NCBI GenBank assembly: GCA_910576205.1
Contig: CAJTHL010000020.1
Coordinates: forward strand, 18,223 to 82,222
Source of the DNA: Clostridia bacterium
GTDB taxonomy: Bacteria > Bacillota > Clostridia > Lachnospirales > Lachnospiraceae
Length of the DNA: 64,000 nt
Reading direction: 5' to 3'
Position 1 is the stretch's first letter; every line of letters starts with the position of its first letter. Below are positions 8,759 to 17,376 of the stretch, one piece after another. A program made the position numbers and the translations under genes. Under the pieces are notes generated by a model, which had not been told where the DNA came from, made no database searches, and saw only the letters and a list, made by a program, of their open reading frames with translations.

Positions 8759-9621
8759 AAGCATATACCTTGGGCTTATATGAGAAGGCCATGCCGGGGA
8801 AACTGTCCTGGAGGGAAAAACTTACGGCGGCTTCCGGAGCAGGGTTTGATTTTGTGGAAATCAGCATTGACGAGACAGAGGAAAAGCTGAGGCGTCTGGA
8901 TATGAGCAAAGCCGAGCGGATGGAGCTGGTTAAGCTTATGGAGGAAACCGGCGTACCCATCCGCAGCATGTGCCTGTCGGGACACCGGAAATACCCTTTT
9001 GGAAGCGAAGAGCCCGCTATCTGCAGGCGAAGCGGGGAGATTATGGAGAAGGCGGTGCTGCTGGCGGAGGATCTTGGAATCCAGATGATTCAGCTTGCCG
9101 GGTATGATGTCTATTATGAAGCCTCCACGGGGGAAACCCGCCAAAGGTTTGAGGAGAACCTGCGGCGGGCTGTGGATATGGCGGCCAGCCGGGGAATCCT
9201 AATGGGATTTGAGACTATGGAGACCGCGTTTATGGACACGGTGGAAAAGGCCATGCAGTATGTAAAGGAGATGGAGTCTCCCTATCTCCAGATTTATCCC
9301 GACTGCGGAAACCTTACAAATGCTGCCCTCCTTTATGGCACCGATCTTAAGCGGGATCTGGAGACGGGCCGGGGGCATCTGGCGGCCATGCATCTGAAGG
9401 AGACGGTTCCCGGGAAATACCGGGAGGTTCCCTATGGAAAGGGCCATGTGGATTTTGAGGAAGTTATTGGGAAGGCCTGGGAAATGGGAGTGCGCCGGTT
9501 TGTGGCGGAATTCTGGTATATGGGGAGTCCTCTCTGGCGGGAAGATCTGGCGGATACCGGGGAGAGGATGCGGCACATCCTGGATTCCCTGGGAGCCGTA
9601 AGCCCCCTTTTTTCAAATTGA
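8755..9621 (+). CDS. ulaE: L-xylulose/L-ribulose-5-phosphate 3-epimerase (UlaE/SgaU family)
   Basis: A 288-residue TIM-barrel isomerase. The N-terminus (LGLYEKAMPG), FDFVEISIDETEEKLRRLD, SMCLSGHRKYPFGSE, IQLAGYDVYYE and YPDCGNL follow the UlaE family closely along the whole length. The enzyme converts L-xylulose 5-phosphate to L-ribulose 5-phosphate on the way to D-xylulose 5-phosphate. It is the last gene of the operon; the start overlaps the preceding gene (ATGA) and a new promoter begins at its stop codon. UlaD and UlaF partners are not in this window. Confidence 0.92.
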   Translation: MKAYTLGLYEKAMPGKLSWREKLTAASGAGFDFVEISIDETEEKLRRLDMSKAERMELVKLMEETGVPIRSMCLSGHRKYPFGSEEPAICRRSGEIMEKAVLLAEDLGIQMIQLAGYDVYYEASTGETRQRFEENLRRAVDMAASRGILMGFETMETAFMDTVEKAMQYVKEMESPYLQIYPDCGNLTNAALLYGTDLKRDLETGRGHLAAMHLKETVPGKYREVPYGKGHVDFEEVIGKAWEMGVRRFVAEFWYMGSPLWREDLADTGERMRHILDSLGAVSPLFSN

Positions 9622-9646
9622 CAATCCCCCTGGGGTGTGGTATCCT
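9618..9646 (+). promoter_or_regulatory. Sigma-A-type promoter for rubrerythrin gene
   Basis: TTGACA at 9618-9623, a 17-nt spacer and TATCCT at 9641-9646. The -35 box overlaps the stop codon of the upstream epimerase gene. Confidence 0.65.
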
Positions 9647-9703
9647 TGGGCAGAATGTAGAGACAGAAGACAACCACAATCTGAAGCAGGAGGATGGGAT
9701 GAA

Positions 9704-10258
9704 ATGGATCTGGAACATACAAAGACAGGGGAGAATCTTCGCAAAGCGCTGGCCGGGGAATCCATGGCCCGCAACAAGTATACTTATTTTGCCCAGGCGG
9801 CCAGGGACAACGGCGATACGGAGATTGCCGCAGCCTTTGAGGAGATGGCCAAAAATGAGATGATGCATGCAAAATTCTGGTTTGAGCAGCTCTACGGAAA
9901 GCCTGTGGACACCAGAAAATGCCTTATGCAGGCGGCCCAGGGGGAATACGGGGAATGGCACGGCATGTACCCGGAATTTGCCCGGCAGGCACGGGAGGAA
10001 GGTCTGGAAGAACTGGCCCTTCTGTTTGAGAAGGTGGCGGCTATTGAGCGAAGCCATGAGAACCGCTTCCTAACGCTGCTGGCAAATTATAAAAAGACAA
10101 AGGAGGCTCCTCCTGCCGATGTGCCAAAGGAAGCGCCCAGGCAGAAGAAGGAGGGATACCGCTGCCAGTTCTGCGGCGCGGTTTTTGACAGCCGTCCGGA
10201 TGTGTGCGATACCTGCCAGGCAATCGGCGCATTTGAATATGTGGAATATTTCGAATAG
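9704..10258 (+). CDS. rbr: Rubrerythrin
   Basis: A 184-residue rubrerythrin. The N-terminal ferritin-like four-helix domain has the diiron motifs (LAGESMARNKYTYF, EMMHAKFW, IERSHE). A C-terminal rubredoxin domain has two CxxC knuckles (CQFCG and CDTCQ). Rubrerythrins reduce hydrogen peroxide in the cytoplasm of anaerobes. ATG 9704 is used because AGGAGG ends ten bases upstream; an out-of-frame ATG at 9699 is ignored. It has its own promoter and terminator, so it is monocistronic. Confidence 0.93.
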   Translation: MDLEHTKTGENLRKALAGESMARNKYTYFAQAARDNGDTEIAAAFEEMAKNEMMHAKFWFEQLYGKPVDTRKCLMQAAQGEYGEWHGMYPEFARQAREEGLEELALLFEKVAAIERSHENRFLTLLANYKKTKEAPPADVPKEAPRQKKEGYRCQFCGAVFDSRPDVCDTCQAIGAFEYVEYFE

Positions 10259-10271
10259 GAAGAATCAAAAT

Positions 10272-10306
10272 GACCGCGGCGGCAAAGGCCTGGCGGTTAT
10301 TTTGTT
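10272..10306 (+). terminator. Rho-independent terminator after rubrerythrin
   Basis: ACCGC and GCGGT arms with an inner GGC/GCC pairing, followed by TTATTTTG. Confidence 0.6.
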
Positions 10307-10341
10307 ATGAAATAGTCCGGCCATTTCCGGAAATGAATAAT

Positions 10342-10370
10342 TTGACAGGGAAAACAAAAAAGTGTATACT
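10342..10370 (+). promoter_or_regulatory. Promoter of the phosphoesterase-scpA-scpB cluster
   Basis: TTGACA at 10342-10347, a 17-nt spacer and TATACT at 10365-10370, 27 nt before the chosen start codon. Confidence 0.75.
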
Positions 10371-10397
10371 TTTCCAGGTGTAAGAAGGGGGCGTGGC

Positions 10398-11198
10398 ATG
10401 GCGGGATTCCGAACCAGAACTTATGAACTGAAAACGCGAAAGAGAAAGGCCGGTTCCCGGCTGACGTTTGCGCTGCTGGCAGATCTCCACAATAAGGAAT
10501 ACGGTCCGGATAACACGCGTCTTATTGAGGCCATAAGGAAACAGCAGCCGGACGCCATACTGATTGCGGGAGATATGCTTATCGGGCATACGAAGATGCC
10601 TTTTTTCCCGGCCCAGAAGCTGGTGCTGGCTCTTCAGAAAATCGCGCCGGTCTATTATGCAAACGGAAACCACGAATCCCGTATGCGGGTGCAGACCGGA
10701 ATTTATGGGGAGAAATACAAAAAATACATGGAGCCTCTAAGGGAGGCGGGCGTCTGCATTCTGATAAATGACAGCGCGCTTCTGGATGTGCCCGGAGGCC
10801 GGATATGGATTCATGGGTTTGAGATGGACCTTGCATATTATCAGAAGTTCCAGCAGCCCTTTTTCAAGACGGAAGATCTCACGGAAGCCCTGGGAAAGCC
10901 GGAGGAAGGGGCTTATCATATTCTGCTGGCCCATAATCCGGTGTATTTTTCCAGCTACGCGGACTGGGGAGCAGATCTGACGCTCTCGGGACATCTCCAT
11001 GGGGGCGTGGTGCGCCTGCCGTTTCTGGGAGGAGTGATTACGCCCCAGGTAAAGCTGTTTCCCAAATACGACAAGGGACTGTTTAAGCGGGGAGAGCGGG
11101 CGCTTATTGTGAGCCCGGGCCTGGGGACGCATACCATAAATATACGGATTTTTAATCCGGCGGAACTGATGATTATCCGGCTGGAGGGAAAGGCATGA
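10398..11198 (+). CDS. Metallophosphoesterase (calcineurin-like)
   Basis: A 266-residue member of the calcineurin-like phosphoesterase superfamily. The five metal-binding blocks are visible in order: LADLHN, AGDML, NGNHES, LLAHNP and SGHLHGG. It resembles YkuE-type enzymes but has no clear membrane anchor. ATG 10398 is chosen because the longer frame would start inside the -10 box and AAGGGGG precedes 10398. It overlaps scpA by ATGA, so it is cotranslated with the chromosome-segregation genes, an arrangement that may only reflect shared transcription. The substrate is unknown. Confidence 0.85.
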   Translation: MAGFRTRTYELKTRKRKAGSRLTFALLADLHNKEYGPDNTRLIEAIRKQQPDAILIAGDMLIGHTKMPFFPAQKLVLALQKIAPVYYANGNHESRMRVQTGIYGEKYKKYMEPLREAGVCILINDSALLDVPGGRIWIHGFEMDLAYYQKFQQPFFKTEDLTEALGKPEEGAYHILLAHNPVYFSSYADWGADLTLSGHLHGGVVRLPFLGGVITPQVKLFPKYDKGLFKRGERALIVSPGLGTHTINIRIFNPAELMIIRLEGKA

Positions 11199-11983
11199 CG
11201 GGAATACCGGTGAAGCTGCCCGTATTTGAGGGGCCGCTGGACCTTTTGCTGCATCTGATTGATACAAATAAAATAGATATCTACGACATTCCCATTGTGG
11301 AGATTACCGGCCAGTATATGGACTACATCCGTAACATGGAGACCCAGGATTTAAACATCATGAGCGAATTTCTGGTGATGGCCGCCACGCTTCTGGATAT
11401 CAAGGCCAGGCTTTTGCTGCCTGCTGAGGTAGACGAGGAGGGGGAGGAGATTGATCCCAGGGCCGGTCTGGTGGAGCAGCTTCTGGAGTACAAGAAGTAC
11501 AAGTACATGGCCCAGGAATTAAAGGACTGTCAGCTTACGGCGGAGGGCGTCCTGTACCGGGAACAGGATATCCCGGAGGAGGTGGCCTCCTATATGGAGC
11601 CTGTGGATACGAGGGCTCTTCTGGAGGGAGTGACCCTCCAGAAGCTTCACGGGATTTTCCAGTCCCTGATGAAAAAACAGGTGGACAAGATTGACCCGGT
11701 GCGAAGCAGATTCGGAAATATTGAGAAGGAAGAGGTAAGCCTGGAGGATAAAATGGCCTTTGTGGAAGGGTATGTGACGGGCCACAGGCGGTGCAGCTTC
11801 CGGAATCTTCTGGCCGGGCAGAAAGGGAAAATGCATCTCATCGTCACCTTTCTGGCTGTTCTGGAGCTGATGAAAACGGGAAAAATCACAGTGGCCCAGG
11901 AGAATATCTTTGATGATATCCTAATAGAATCCAGGGAAACAACAGATGCAGAACTTAAGGAACGGGAAGCGCCGGAGCTTTAA
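11195..11983 (+). CDS. scpA: Segregation and condensation protein A
   Basis: A 262-residue kleisin subunit of the SMC-ScpAB condensin complex. It opens with the typical KLPVFEGPLDLLLHLI and contains MSEFLVMAATLLDIKARLLLP, both hallmarks of ScpA. The protein bridges the SMC heads and helps compact and segregate the nucleoid. The start overlaps the upstream phosphoesterase gene, and scpB follows 69 nt downstream, the usual order in Bacillota. Confidence 0.97.
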   Translation: MTGIPVKLPVFEGPLDLLLHLIDTNKIDIYDIPIVEITGQYMDYIRNMETQDLNIMSEFLVMAATLLDIKARLLLPAEVDEEGEEIDPRAGLVEQLLEYKKYKYMAQELKDCQLTAEGVLYREQDIPEEVASYMEPVDTRALLEGVTLQKLHGIFQSLMKKQVDKIDPVRSRFGNIEKEEVSLEDKMAFVEGYVTGHRRCSFRNLLAGQKGKMHLIVTFLAVLELMKTGKITVAQENIFDDILIESRETTDAELKEREAPEL

Positions 11984-12052
11984 CTGTTCAGCAGGGCATA
12001 CTCGTGGATCTTTAAATGTTCCACAGGGCGTAGAATTGAGGAGTACATACAT

Positions 12053-12727
12053 ATGGAGCTGGAAAAGCTGGAGGCTGCCGTTGAGGCCATCCTCTTTACC
12101 ATGGGAGATTCCGTGGAGGTGGGACGGATTGCAGCTGCCATTGAGCAGGATGTGAACACAACGAAAAAAATCATCCAGGGGATGACGTATAAATACCAGG
12201 CTGCGGACAGAGGCATCCGCATTCTGGAGCTGGAGGACGCCTATCAGCTCTGTACCAAGAAAGACTACTATGAATATCTGATCCGCATAGCCAGGCAGCC
12301 CAGGAAATACGTGCTGACGGATGTAATTCTGGAAACCATGGCCATTGTGGCCTACAAGCAGCCGGTGACCCGCCAGGAGATCGAAAAAATCCGGGGCGTG
12401 AAAAGCGATCATGCGGTAAACAAGCTTATGGAGTATGGTCTGGTGGAGGAGGTGGGCCGGCTGGATGCGCCGGGACGCCCCATTCTCTTTGGAACTACAG
12501 AGGAATTTCTGCGGAATTTTGGCGTCAGCTCCCTGTCAGAGCTGCCTCCCTTGCCTGCTGACCGGCTGGCGGAGTTTGAGGCGGAGGCCCTTCGGGAGGC
12601 CGGCGTGGAGCAGGAGGGCGTAGAAAGGCCGGAAGAGAAAGAGGCCATCCGGGAGAACGGCGAAAACCAGGAAGAAGAGAATGAGTCAGGAGCGGACAGC
12701 TCCCGGAGAAATGAGATACAGCAGTAA
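12053..12727 (+). CDS. scpB: Segregation and condensation protein B
   Basis: A 224-residue ScpB with two winged-helix domains, recognisable from EAILFTMGDSVEV, YQLCTKKDYYEYL and the conserved LETMAIVAYKQPVTRQEIEKIRGV-type stretch. It dimerises and binds ScpA in the condensin complex. The C-terminus beyond about residue 180 is an acidic low-complexity tail rich in Glu, common and variable in the family. TGAGGAG lies ten bases before ATG 12053. Confidence 0.96.
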   Translation: MELEKLEAAVEAILFTMGDSVEVGRIAAAIEQDVNTTKKIIQGMTYKYQAADRGIRILELEDAYQLCTKKDYYEYLIRIARQPRKYVLTDVILETMAIVAYKQPVTRQEIEKIRGVKSDHAVNKLMEYGLVEEVGRLDAPGRPILFGTTEEFLRNFGVSSLSELPPLPADRLAEFEAEALREAGVEQEGVERPEEKEAIRENGENQEEENESGADSSRRNEIQQ

Positions 12728-12774
12728 AATGAAAAAACAAAGGCGGGAAAAGGCCGGAAAGATGAGGAATGCAT

Positions 12775-13953
12775 ATGCCGAAACTAAGCCAACGAGTGGG
12801 AACTTTTACAGATTCCGTAATCCGCAGAATGACGCGGATCAGCGACGAATACGGGGCTATCAACCTGTCCCAGGGATTCCCGGATTTTGATCCTCCAAAG
12901 GAGATTCTGGACGCACTGGCAAAGGTGTCCTATGAGGGGCCCCACCAGTATTCAGTGACCTTTGGCGCAGAGAATTTCCGGGAGGCCCTGGCCCGGAAGC
13001 AGGGAAAAACCATTGGCAGGGAGATCAACCCGGAGGAGGAGATCGTGGTGACCTGCGGAGGCACGGAGGCCATGATGTGCGCCATGATGACCATCTGCAA
13101 TCCCGGGGACAAGGTTATGGTTTTCTCTCCCTTCTACGAAAATTATGGGGCGGACGCCATTTTGTCCGGGGCACAGCCCATCTATATTCCCCTGGTTCCC
13201 CCGGAATATGGCTTTGATATCCGTCTGGTGGAGCAGGGCTTTAGGGAGGGGGCCAGGGCTATCATTGTGTGCAATCCCTCAAATCCCTGCGGAAAGGTGT
13301 TTTCCAGGGAAGAGCTTATGGCCATCGGGGAGCTGGCCCTTAAGTATGACGCCTTTGTGGTAACCGACGAGGTGTACGAGCATATGGTTTATGCGCCATA
13401 CAGGCACACCTGTATGGCTTCCCTTCCGGGCATGTTCGACCATACCATCACCTGCAACTCCCTCTCCAAAACCTATTCCATCACAGGCTGGCGTCTGGGA
13501 TACCTGGTGGGGCCTGGGGAGGTTATGGAAGGGGCGAAAAAGGTACATGACTTCCTGACGGTTGGCGCCGCCGCGCCCCTGCAGGAGGCGGCTGTGACCG
13601 GGCTTTGCTTCCCGGATTCCTACTATGAGGAGCTTCTTGACACCTACACAAAGAAGCGGAAGTATTTCCTGGACGGACTGGACGACATCGGCTTAAAGCA
13701 CAACGTACCCCAGGGAACCTATTTTGTGCTGATCGATATCCGGGAATTTCTGGATCTTCCCCAGTTTGCGGGATACACGGATCTGGAATTCTGCGAGTGG
13801 ATGATTAAGAACATCGGCGTGGCGGCTGTGCCTGGGTCCAGCTTTTTCCGGGAGGAGGTCAACCATCTGATCCGCCTGCATTTTGCCAGGGAGGAGAAAA
13901 CCATGGATGAGGCAATCCGGCGGCTTGGGAAGCTTAAAGGATTGCGGGGGTAA
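12775..13953 (+). CDS. Pyridoxal-phosphate aminotransferase, class I/II
   Basis: A 392-residue fold-type I aminotransferase. The N-terminal INLSQGFPDFDPP, the cofactor region VVTCGGTEAMM, the VCNPSNPCGKV loop, TDEVYEH and the Schiff-base lysine K232 in SLSKTYSITGWRLGY are all present. It resembles the aspartate/kynurenine-type aminotransferases of Clostridia, which act on several amino acids. ATG 12775 is preferred (GAGGA six bases upstream) over ATG 12769 two codons earlier; the difference is small. A strong terminator ends the unit. Confidence 0.9.
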   Translation: MPKLSQRVGTFTDSVIRRMTRISDEYGAINLSQGFPDFDPPKEILDALAKVSYEGPHQYSVTFGAENFREALARKQGKTIGREINPEEEIVVTCGGTEAMMCAMMTICNPGDKVMVFSPFYENYGADAILSGAQPIYIPLVPPEYGFDIRLVEQGFREGARAIIVCNPSNPCGKVFSREELMAIGELALKYDAFVVTDEVYEHMVYAPYRHTCMASLPGMFDHTITCNSLSKTYSITGWRLGYLVGPGEVMEGAKKVHDFLTVGAAAPLQEAAVTGLCFPDSYYEELLDTYTKKRKYFLDGLDDIGLKHNVPQGTYFVLIDIREFLDLPQFAGYTDLEFCEWMIKNIGVAAVPGSSFFREEVNHLIRLHFAREEKTMDEAIRRLGKLKGLRG

Positions 13954-13961
13954 AAAACATC

Positions 13962-14022
13962 AGGCGGCCTTAAGGCGCTCTATAAGTTGAAAAACTTATA
14001 GACAGCCGGGCCGTCTTTTTTT
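13962..14022 (+). terminator. Strong two-stem rho-independent terminator
   Basis: An outer stem (AGGCGGCC with GGCCGTCT, one GU pair) encloses a perfect CTATAAGTT/AACTTATAG hairpin with a four-base loop, and TCTTTTTTT follows. Confidence 0.8.
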
Positions 14023-14195
14023 GTTTGAAAATAGTAAATTCTTATGAAATTTCTTATACGGGCAATCCCCATTTCCTTTTCAATGTCTTTTATACAATCC
14101 TAAAATTGTAGACGATTCTTAAAACATTGTACTACACCCTTTCCCCTGGAATTTCTTATAATAAACCTATCATTTTAGCAGAAGGAGGATAAGAG

Positions 14196-15491
14196 ATGAA
14201 AAAGAAATTACTGGCAGCTCTGCTATCCGGGGCTCTGGCAGTATCTTTGCTGACAGGCTGCGGGGGAACCTCCGGGCAGGAGGCCGGCGGCGCTTCGGAA
14301 GCCCAGACGGAAGAAGAAGGACAGGCGTCTGCCCAGACGGACAATCCGGAAAAGACCCTGACAGTGTGGCATTATTTTGCGGACGAGGCCCAGCAGAAAT
14401 TTATGGACCAGATCACCCAGGAATTCCAGGATGCCCACCCGGGCGTCACGGTGTCCTGCGTCTATGTGCCCAGGGATGAGCTGACAAAGCAGTATACTAT
14501 GGGAGCCGTTTCCGGGGAACTGCCCGATATCGGAATGATGGACAATCCGGAGATGGCCGCCTACATTGAAATGGGACTCTGCGCGGACATTACAGAGTAT
14601 TACCATGCATGGGACGAGGCCGGGCATTATTACGAGGGCCCCATGAGCTCCTGTATGAGCGGGGACAAGGTTTATGGCCTGCCCCAGAACTCCAACTGCC
14701 TGGAGATGTTCTACGACGCGCCTGTTTTCGAGGAGCTGAATCTGACGCCGCCCACCACCTGGGATGAGCTTCTGGATGTGTGTGAAAAGCTGAAAACAGC
14801 GTATCCCGACAAATATCCGCTGGCTTTTAGCGCCAACAACAATGAGGAGGGAACCTTCCAGTTTATGCCCTTCCTGCTGTCCGCAGGAGGAAGTATTGAC
14901 AAGCTGGATTCCCAGGAGTCCATAAGAGCCATTTCTTTCTGGAAGGAGCTGGTGGACAAGGGGTATGTTCCCAGGGATGTCATCAGCTGGGGACAGACGG
15001 AAGTGAACACCCAGTTCTCGTCGGGAAATGTCTTTATGCAGGTAAACGGCCCCTGGAATATTTCCACCATGAAAGACGAGGCCCCCGACAAGGAGTGGAA
15101 GGTATGCCTCCTGCCAAAAGACAAGGAGTATGCTTCCGTACTGGGCGGCGAGAACTTTGCCGTTACATCCGCCTGTAAGGATGTGGAGCTTGGCTGGGAG
15201 TACTTAAGCACTCTGTGCAACGGAAAGAACACCGCAGAGTTCTGCGCGTATGTGGGGAAATTTGCTCCCCGGGACGACGGAAGCCAGTACAGTGATGTGT
15301 GGGACAAGGACGAAGCGCTGTCTGTATTTAATGAAGGAATGCAGTATGCCATGCCCAGAGGGCCCCATCCCAAATGGAACGAGTTTTCCGGCACCATCAG
15401 CGGGGCGATCCAGCAGGTGCTTACCGGGGAAAAAGACCCGGAGACAGCCATGAAAGACGCCCAGGAAGCTGCCGGAAAGATCATGAATTAG
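14196..15491 (+). CDS. Sugar ABC transporter substrate-binding lipoprotein (family 1)
   Basis: A 431-residue extracellular solute-binding protein. The N-terminus is a lipoprotein signal with lipobox LLTGC, so the mature protein is anchored by Cys in the outer leaflet, followed by a Gly/Glu/Gln-rich linker. The body (TVWHYFADEAQQKFMDQI, PDIGMMDNPEMAAYIEMG, GGENFAVTS) is typical of CUT1 oligosaccharide binders. It is followed by two CUT1 permeases and an alpha-xylosidase, so a xyloside-containing oligosaccharide is a plausible ligand. AGAAGGAGG precedes ATG 14196; a TATAAT lies at 14157-14162 without a good -35 box, fitting activator-dependent expression. Confidence 0.93.
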   Translation: MKKKLLAALLSGALAVSLLTGCGGTSGQEAGGASEAQTEEEGQASAQTDNPEKTLTVWHYFADEAQQKFMDQITQEFQDAHPGVTVSCVYVPRDELTKQYTMGAVSGELPDIGMMDNPEMAAYIEMGLCADITEYYHAWDEAGHYYEGPMSSCMSGDKVYGLPQNSNCLEMFYDAPVFEELNLTPPTTWDELLDVCEKLKTAYPDKYPLAFSANNNEEGTFQFMPFLLSAGGSIDKLDSQESIRAISFWKELVDKGYVPRDVISWGQTEVNTQFSSGNVFMQVNGPWNISTMKDEAPDKEWKVCLLPKDKEYASVLGGENFAVTSACKDVELGWEYLSTLCNGKNTAEFCAYVGKFAPRDDGSQYSDVWDKDEALSVFNEGMQYAMPRGPHPKWNEFSGTISGAIQQVLTGEKDPETAMKDAQEAAGKIMN

Positions 15492-15542
15492 CCGCGCTCT
15501 TTTGTGGAGGCTTTTGTTCCGGCATAAAGCGGCGCTGATAAG

Positions 15543-15576
15543 ACAGGGGTGCCTTTCTATGGGGTATCCCTGTTTT
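15543..15576 (+). terminator. Probable leaky intercistronic terminator
   Basis: Arms ACAGGGGTGCC and GGTATCCCTGT pair over 11 positions with two GU pairs, then TTTTC. It lies between the binding-protein gene and the permeases and could set the excess of binding protein over channel. Confidence 0.5.
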
Positions 15577-15644
15577 CTGCTTTATCCCGGGATTTCTGGC
15601 AGGCTTTAAACGCTGAAAAATATACGAACGGGGTAGGGATACCA

Positions 15645-16544
15645 ATGAAAAAACGAAATTACAACAAAAAAGAGGAGCGCACAGGCATGCTGTTTGTGCT
15701 GCCGGGACTTTTGTATATGCTGCTTCTCATCGGATATCCGGTTATCTACAATCTCGTCATCAGCCTTCAGGACGTGAATGTGATGACCATACGGAACAAG
15801 GAGGCCGTCTTTGTAGGGCTTCAAAATTACAGGTATCTGTTTAAGGAGGACATGATCTGGCAGGTAATGAAGCAGACCTTTACGTTTACCTTCTGGTGTA
15901 TTGTATTCCAGCTTTCCCTGGGCCTTCTGCTGGCGGTTTTCTTCAACCAGAAATTCCGCATGGCAAAACCGGCCAGAGGGCTTTTGCTGGTAATCTGGGT
16001 GGTGCCCATGACGGTGGTGGCTTTAATCTTCAAATTTATGTTCCAGACGGACGGGGGACTGATTAACACGGTGCTTATGAACCTGCATCTGATTTCCCAG
16101 CCCATCCAGTGGCTGGTGGATGCGAAAATGGCTATGATCTCGCTGATTATCACAAACTGCTGGGTAGGAATCCCCTTTAATATGATTCTCCTTTCTGCGG
16201 GGCTAAACGGGATTTCCCCGGAAATCTACGAGAGCGCCTCCATTGACGGGGCAAATGGCTTCGTGAAATTTTTCCGTATCACCCTGCCGCTTCTGCGGCC
16301 GGCCATTATGTCCGTGCTGATTATGGGGGTGATCTATACCTTTAAGGTGTTTGACCTGGTGTACGTCATGACAAGCGGAGGGCCCAACAATGCCACAGAG
16401 CTTTTGTCCACATACTCCTACCGCCTGTCCTTTACGGAATATCAGTTCAGCAGAGGCGCTGCCGCAGCAAATGTCCTGCTGCTCTGCCTGGTGGTTCTGG
16501 CCTTTCTGTATGTGAAAATGATGAGAAAGGATGAGGTAATGTAG
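15645..16544 (+). CDS. Sugar ABC transporter permease (MalF/UgpA family)
   Basis: A 299-residue inner-membrane permease with several hydrophobic segments and the EAA loop YESASIDGANGFVKFFRITLP that contacts the ATPase. ATG 15645 (MKKRNYNKKEER) is chosen because it gives the usual short basic cytoplasmic N-terminus before the first helix (FVLPGLLYMLLLIGYPVIYN); a longer in-frame start at 15549 would run through the terminator hairpin. No ATPase gene accompanies the pair, as in many Gram-positive CUT1 systems that share an MsmK/MsmX-type ATPase. Confidence 0.92.
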   Translation: MKKRNYNKKEERTGMLFVLPGLLYMLLLIGYPVIYNLVISLQDVNVMTIRNKEAVFVGLQNYRYLFKEDMIWQVMKQTFTFTFWCIVFQLSLGLLLAVFFNQKFRMAKPARGLLLVIWVVPMTVVALIFKFMFQTDGGLINTVLMNLHLISQPIQWLVDAKMAMISLIITNCWVGIPFNMILLSAGLNGISPEIYESASIDGANGFVKFFRITLPLLRPAIMSVLIMGVIYTFKVFDLVYVMTSGGPNNATELLSTYSYRLSFTEYQFSRGAAAANVLLLCLVVLAFLYVKMMRKDEVM

Positions 16545-16545
16545 C

Positions 16546-17376
16546 ATGAAGAAAAGAAAAATGTTCCGGGGACTGGCAAACGTGATTACTGTGGTTCTGA
16601 CGGCGGCCATGCTGTTTCCCATTCTGTGGATTATGCTGAACTCCTTTAAGCCGGGGCCGGAAATCTTTGCCCAGCCCATTACGCTGCTGCCAGAGCATTT
16701 TACCCTGGAGGCCTACACAAAATATCTGGTGAGCAACCATGTGTTCCGGGGATATCTGAATTCCTTTCTTGTGGCTATGGGAGCTCTTGCCACCGGCCTT
16801 GGGCTGGGGGTAGCTTCCGCCTATGGTCTGGCCCGTTATGCCATGAGGAGAAACCGGCTGATTATGCTGCTCTTTCTCATTACCCAGATGCTGCCGGCTT
16901 CTCTGATGCTGACGCCCATGTACCTTATCTACAGCAGGCTGGGGATACTGAACACCTATATTGCCCCCGTTTTGTCCGTGGCTACCGTCAGCATACCCTT
17001 TGTGGTAGTTACCACCAGACCTTTTTTCTTGAATCTGCCCAGAGATCTGGACGACGCGGCCCGCATAGACGGCTGTAACGCCTTTACTTCTTTTCTGCGG
17101 ATTATGCTGCCCATCGCAAAGCCGGGCGTTATCACGGCGGGGGCCCTGTCCTTTATTTTCGGCTGGAATGACCTGGTTTACAACATGACCTTTAACACAA
17201 AGCCTGAGCTTCGCCCCCTGACCTCCATTATGTATAACCTAATGCCAAAGGAAGGGGTTAAGTGGAACGGCGTCATGGCTCTGGCCACGGTATCCATTCT
17301 GCCGATTATTGTCCTGTTTCTCATATTGCAGGATTTCATTGTGGGCGGCCTGGCTGCGGGGGCCGTGAAGGAGTAA
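16546..17376 (+). CDS. Sugar ABC transporter permease (MalG/UgpE family)
   Basis: A 276-residue partner permease starting one base after the previous stop. It has the EAA motif LDDAARIDGCNAFTSFLRI followed by MLP and about six hydrophobic segments. With the upstream permease it forms the channel of a CUT1 importer. Its stop overlaps the kinase start (TAATG), so transporter and sensor are translationally coupled. Confidence 0.92.
   Translation: MKKRKMFRGLANVITVVLTAAMLFPILWIMLNSFKPGPEIFAQPITLLPEHFTLEAYTKYLVSNHVFRGYLNSFLVAMGALATGLGLGVASAYGLARYAMRRNRLIMLLFLITQMLPASLMLTPMYLIYSRLGILNTYIAPVLSVATVSIPFVVVTTRPFFLNLPRDLDDAARIDGCNAFTSFLRIMLPIAKPGVITAGALSFIFGWNDLVYNMTFNTKPELRPLTSIMYNLMPKEGVKWNGVMALATVSILPIIVLFLILQDFIVGGLAAGAVKE

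Noticed and set aside
7511..8764. 417-codon open frame on the minus strand
   Set aside because: It runs antisense through a coupled operon gene, has no ribosome site and its translation lacks any family feature; it is a by-product of codon bias.
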